Assembly (NCBI RefSeq): GCF_014200435.1
Contig: NZ_JACHBR010000001.1
Span: 5,274,001 to 5,338,000 of the forward strand
DNA: 64,000 nucleotides
Direction: 5' to 3'
From: Sphaerisporangium krabiense
Lineage (GTDB): Bacteria; Actinomycetota; Actinomycetes; Streptosporangiales; Streptosporangiaceae
The notes below the pieces were generated by a model that made no database searches, was not told the origin of the DNA, and saw nothing but the letters and a program-made list of their open reading frames with translations. The position numbers and the translations under genes were made by a program. Shown piece after piece: positions 63,448 to 64,000 of this stretch (its first letter is position 1; the number at the start of each line of letters is the position of its first letter).

Positions 63448-64000
63448 ATGTTCGCGAAACTAGGGCGGTTCTCCGCCAGACATCGTTTATGGGTCCTCGC
63501 GACAGCCGTCCTGTTCGTCGTCCTCGGCGGCGTGTGGGGCTCCGGCGCCGGCGGCATCCTCGGGGGAGGCGCCGGCCTGGACGCGCCCGGCAGCGAGTCC
63601 GCCGAGGCCAACCGCATCCTCGCCGGCAGCCTCGGCCGGCACGTCCCCGACGTCGTCGTCATCTACGAGAGCCCGGCCATGACCGTGGACGACCCGCGCT
63701 TCCGCCAGGCCGTCGAACAGGTCGCCGCCCGCATCCCCAAGGACGCCTACGTGCGGCTGGAGACCTACTGGTCCACCGGCTCGGCCGACTTCGTGTCCCG
63801 CGACAAGCACAAGACCTACCTCGCCCTCCAGCTCCCCGGAGCCACCGAGGAGGAGCAGGTCGTGGTGTACCGGGACATCGCCGGCCTGTTCGACGCCCCC
63901 GGCCTGACCGAGCGCCGCGGCGGGCTCACCGCCATCGGCGAGCAGTTCAACACCATCAACTCCCGCGACCTGTCCCGGGCCGAGCTGATCTCCTTCCCCT
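63448..64000 (+). CDS. MMPL-family RND transporter, N-terminal fragment
   Basis: The first 184 residues of a larger membrane transporter that runs off the window. FAKLGRFSARHRLWVLATAVL is the MmpL N-terminal cytoplasmic helix leading into TM1 (VLFVVLGGVWGSGAGGIL), followed by the periplasmic porter-type domain (SESAEANRILAGSLGRHVPDVVVIY and AIGEQFNTINSRDLSRAELIS). MMPL proteins export lipids, drugs or siderophores. AGGAGAGG precedes the ATG. The upstream element shared with the reductase gene suggests MerR control. Confidence 0.9.
   Translation, partial: MFAKLGRFSARHRLWVLATAVLFVVLGGVWGSGAGGILGGGAGLDAPGSESAEANRILAGSLGRHVPDVVVIYESPAMTVDDPRFRQAVEQVAARIPKDAYVRLETYWSTGSADFVSRDKHKTYLALQLPGATEEEQVVVYRDIAGLFDAPGLTERRGGLTAIGEQFNTINSRDLSRAELISFP

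Overview
The window is about 64 kb of very GC-rich DNA with strong third-position G/C bias, GTG and TTG starts, and a set of actinobacterial hallmark genes: an MshB-type mycothiol deacetylase, MgtA-like mannosyltransferase, SARP/AfsR regulator, AfsR-like NTPase, DUF2243/CtaG pair, CadD and STAS proteins. It looks like the chromosome of a filamentous actinomycete, possibly of the Streptosporangiales/Thermomonosporaceae type; the genus cannot be fixed from sequence reading alone. Many genes have a TANNNT or CANNNT -10 element only 6-7 nt before the start codon, so leaderless mRNAs seem common.

Layout. 1-3.4 kb: two GT4 glycosyltransferases flanking an SGNH hydrolase, then an NmrA-type protein behind a MerR/SoxR-like promoter. 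3.7-5.6 kb: signal peptidase I and a membrane-anchored GH18-like protein. 5.7-13.1 kb: the most distinctive locus, an organosulfur cluster: operator, short leader peptide ending HVDSSLCQ, SsuABC-type ABC transporter, a DszB-like desulfinase that keeps the Cys/His/RxGG active-site pattern, two LLM flavin monooxygenases and a signal-less substrate-binding-fold protein, closed by a hairpin. 13.1-15.5 kb: PHP phosphoesterase, class IV aminotransferase, CadD. 15.5-18.5 kb: pyruvate phosphate dikinase behind two DasR-like dre palindromes. 18.6-25.7 kb: housekeeping block dgt, degenerate M23 lipoprotein, dnaG, principal-type sigma factor, small proteins and tRNA-Asn(GTT).

25.7-36.2 kb: orphan bacterial nitric oxide synthase, enoyl-CoA hydratase, cold-shock protein, STAS protein, FAD/NAD(P)-binding protein, galactokinase, a PLP-dependent deaminase/desulfhydrase, MshB, GNAT, a cysteine-free HesB-like protein and an endo/exonuclease/phosphatase. 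36.2-42.1 kb: a secreted 1,969-residue amylopullulanase with two GH13 catalytic domains and three CBM41-like modules, followed upstream by a repeat-bearing intergenic region. 42.6-50.1 kb: permuted NlpC/P60-like hydrolase and a tiny membrane protein sharing one bidirectional leaderless promoter, a TagB-like transferase, a protein with a SG-x-GPAIQGRDF-type motif divergent from a STAND NTPase, a leaderless small DNA-binding candidate, an SDR and a STAS protein.

50.3-58.0 kb: orphan xanthine-dehydrogenase-type molybdenum subunit, DUF2243 and CtaG membrane proteins, cysteine hydrolase, catalase with clustered TGACGTG motifs, YihY and a bacterial PH protein. 58.5-64 kb: SARP-NB-ARC-TPR regulator with three 11-bp-period repeats upstream, then a MerR regulator divergent from an aldo/keto reductase; the reductase and the following MMPL transporter (running off the window) carry matching 29-bp elements and look like one regulon.
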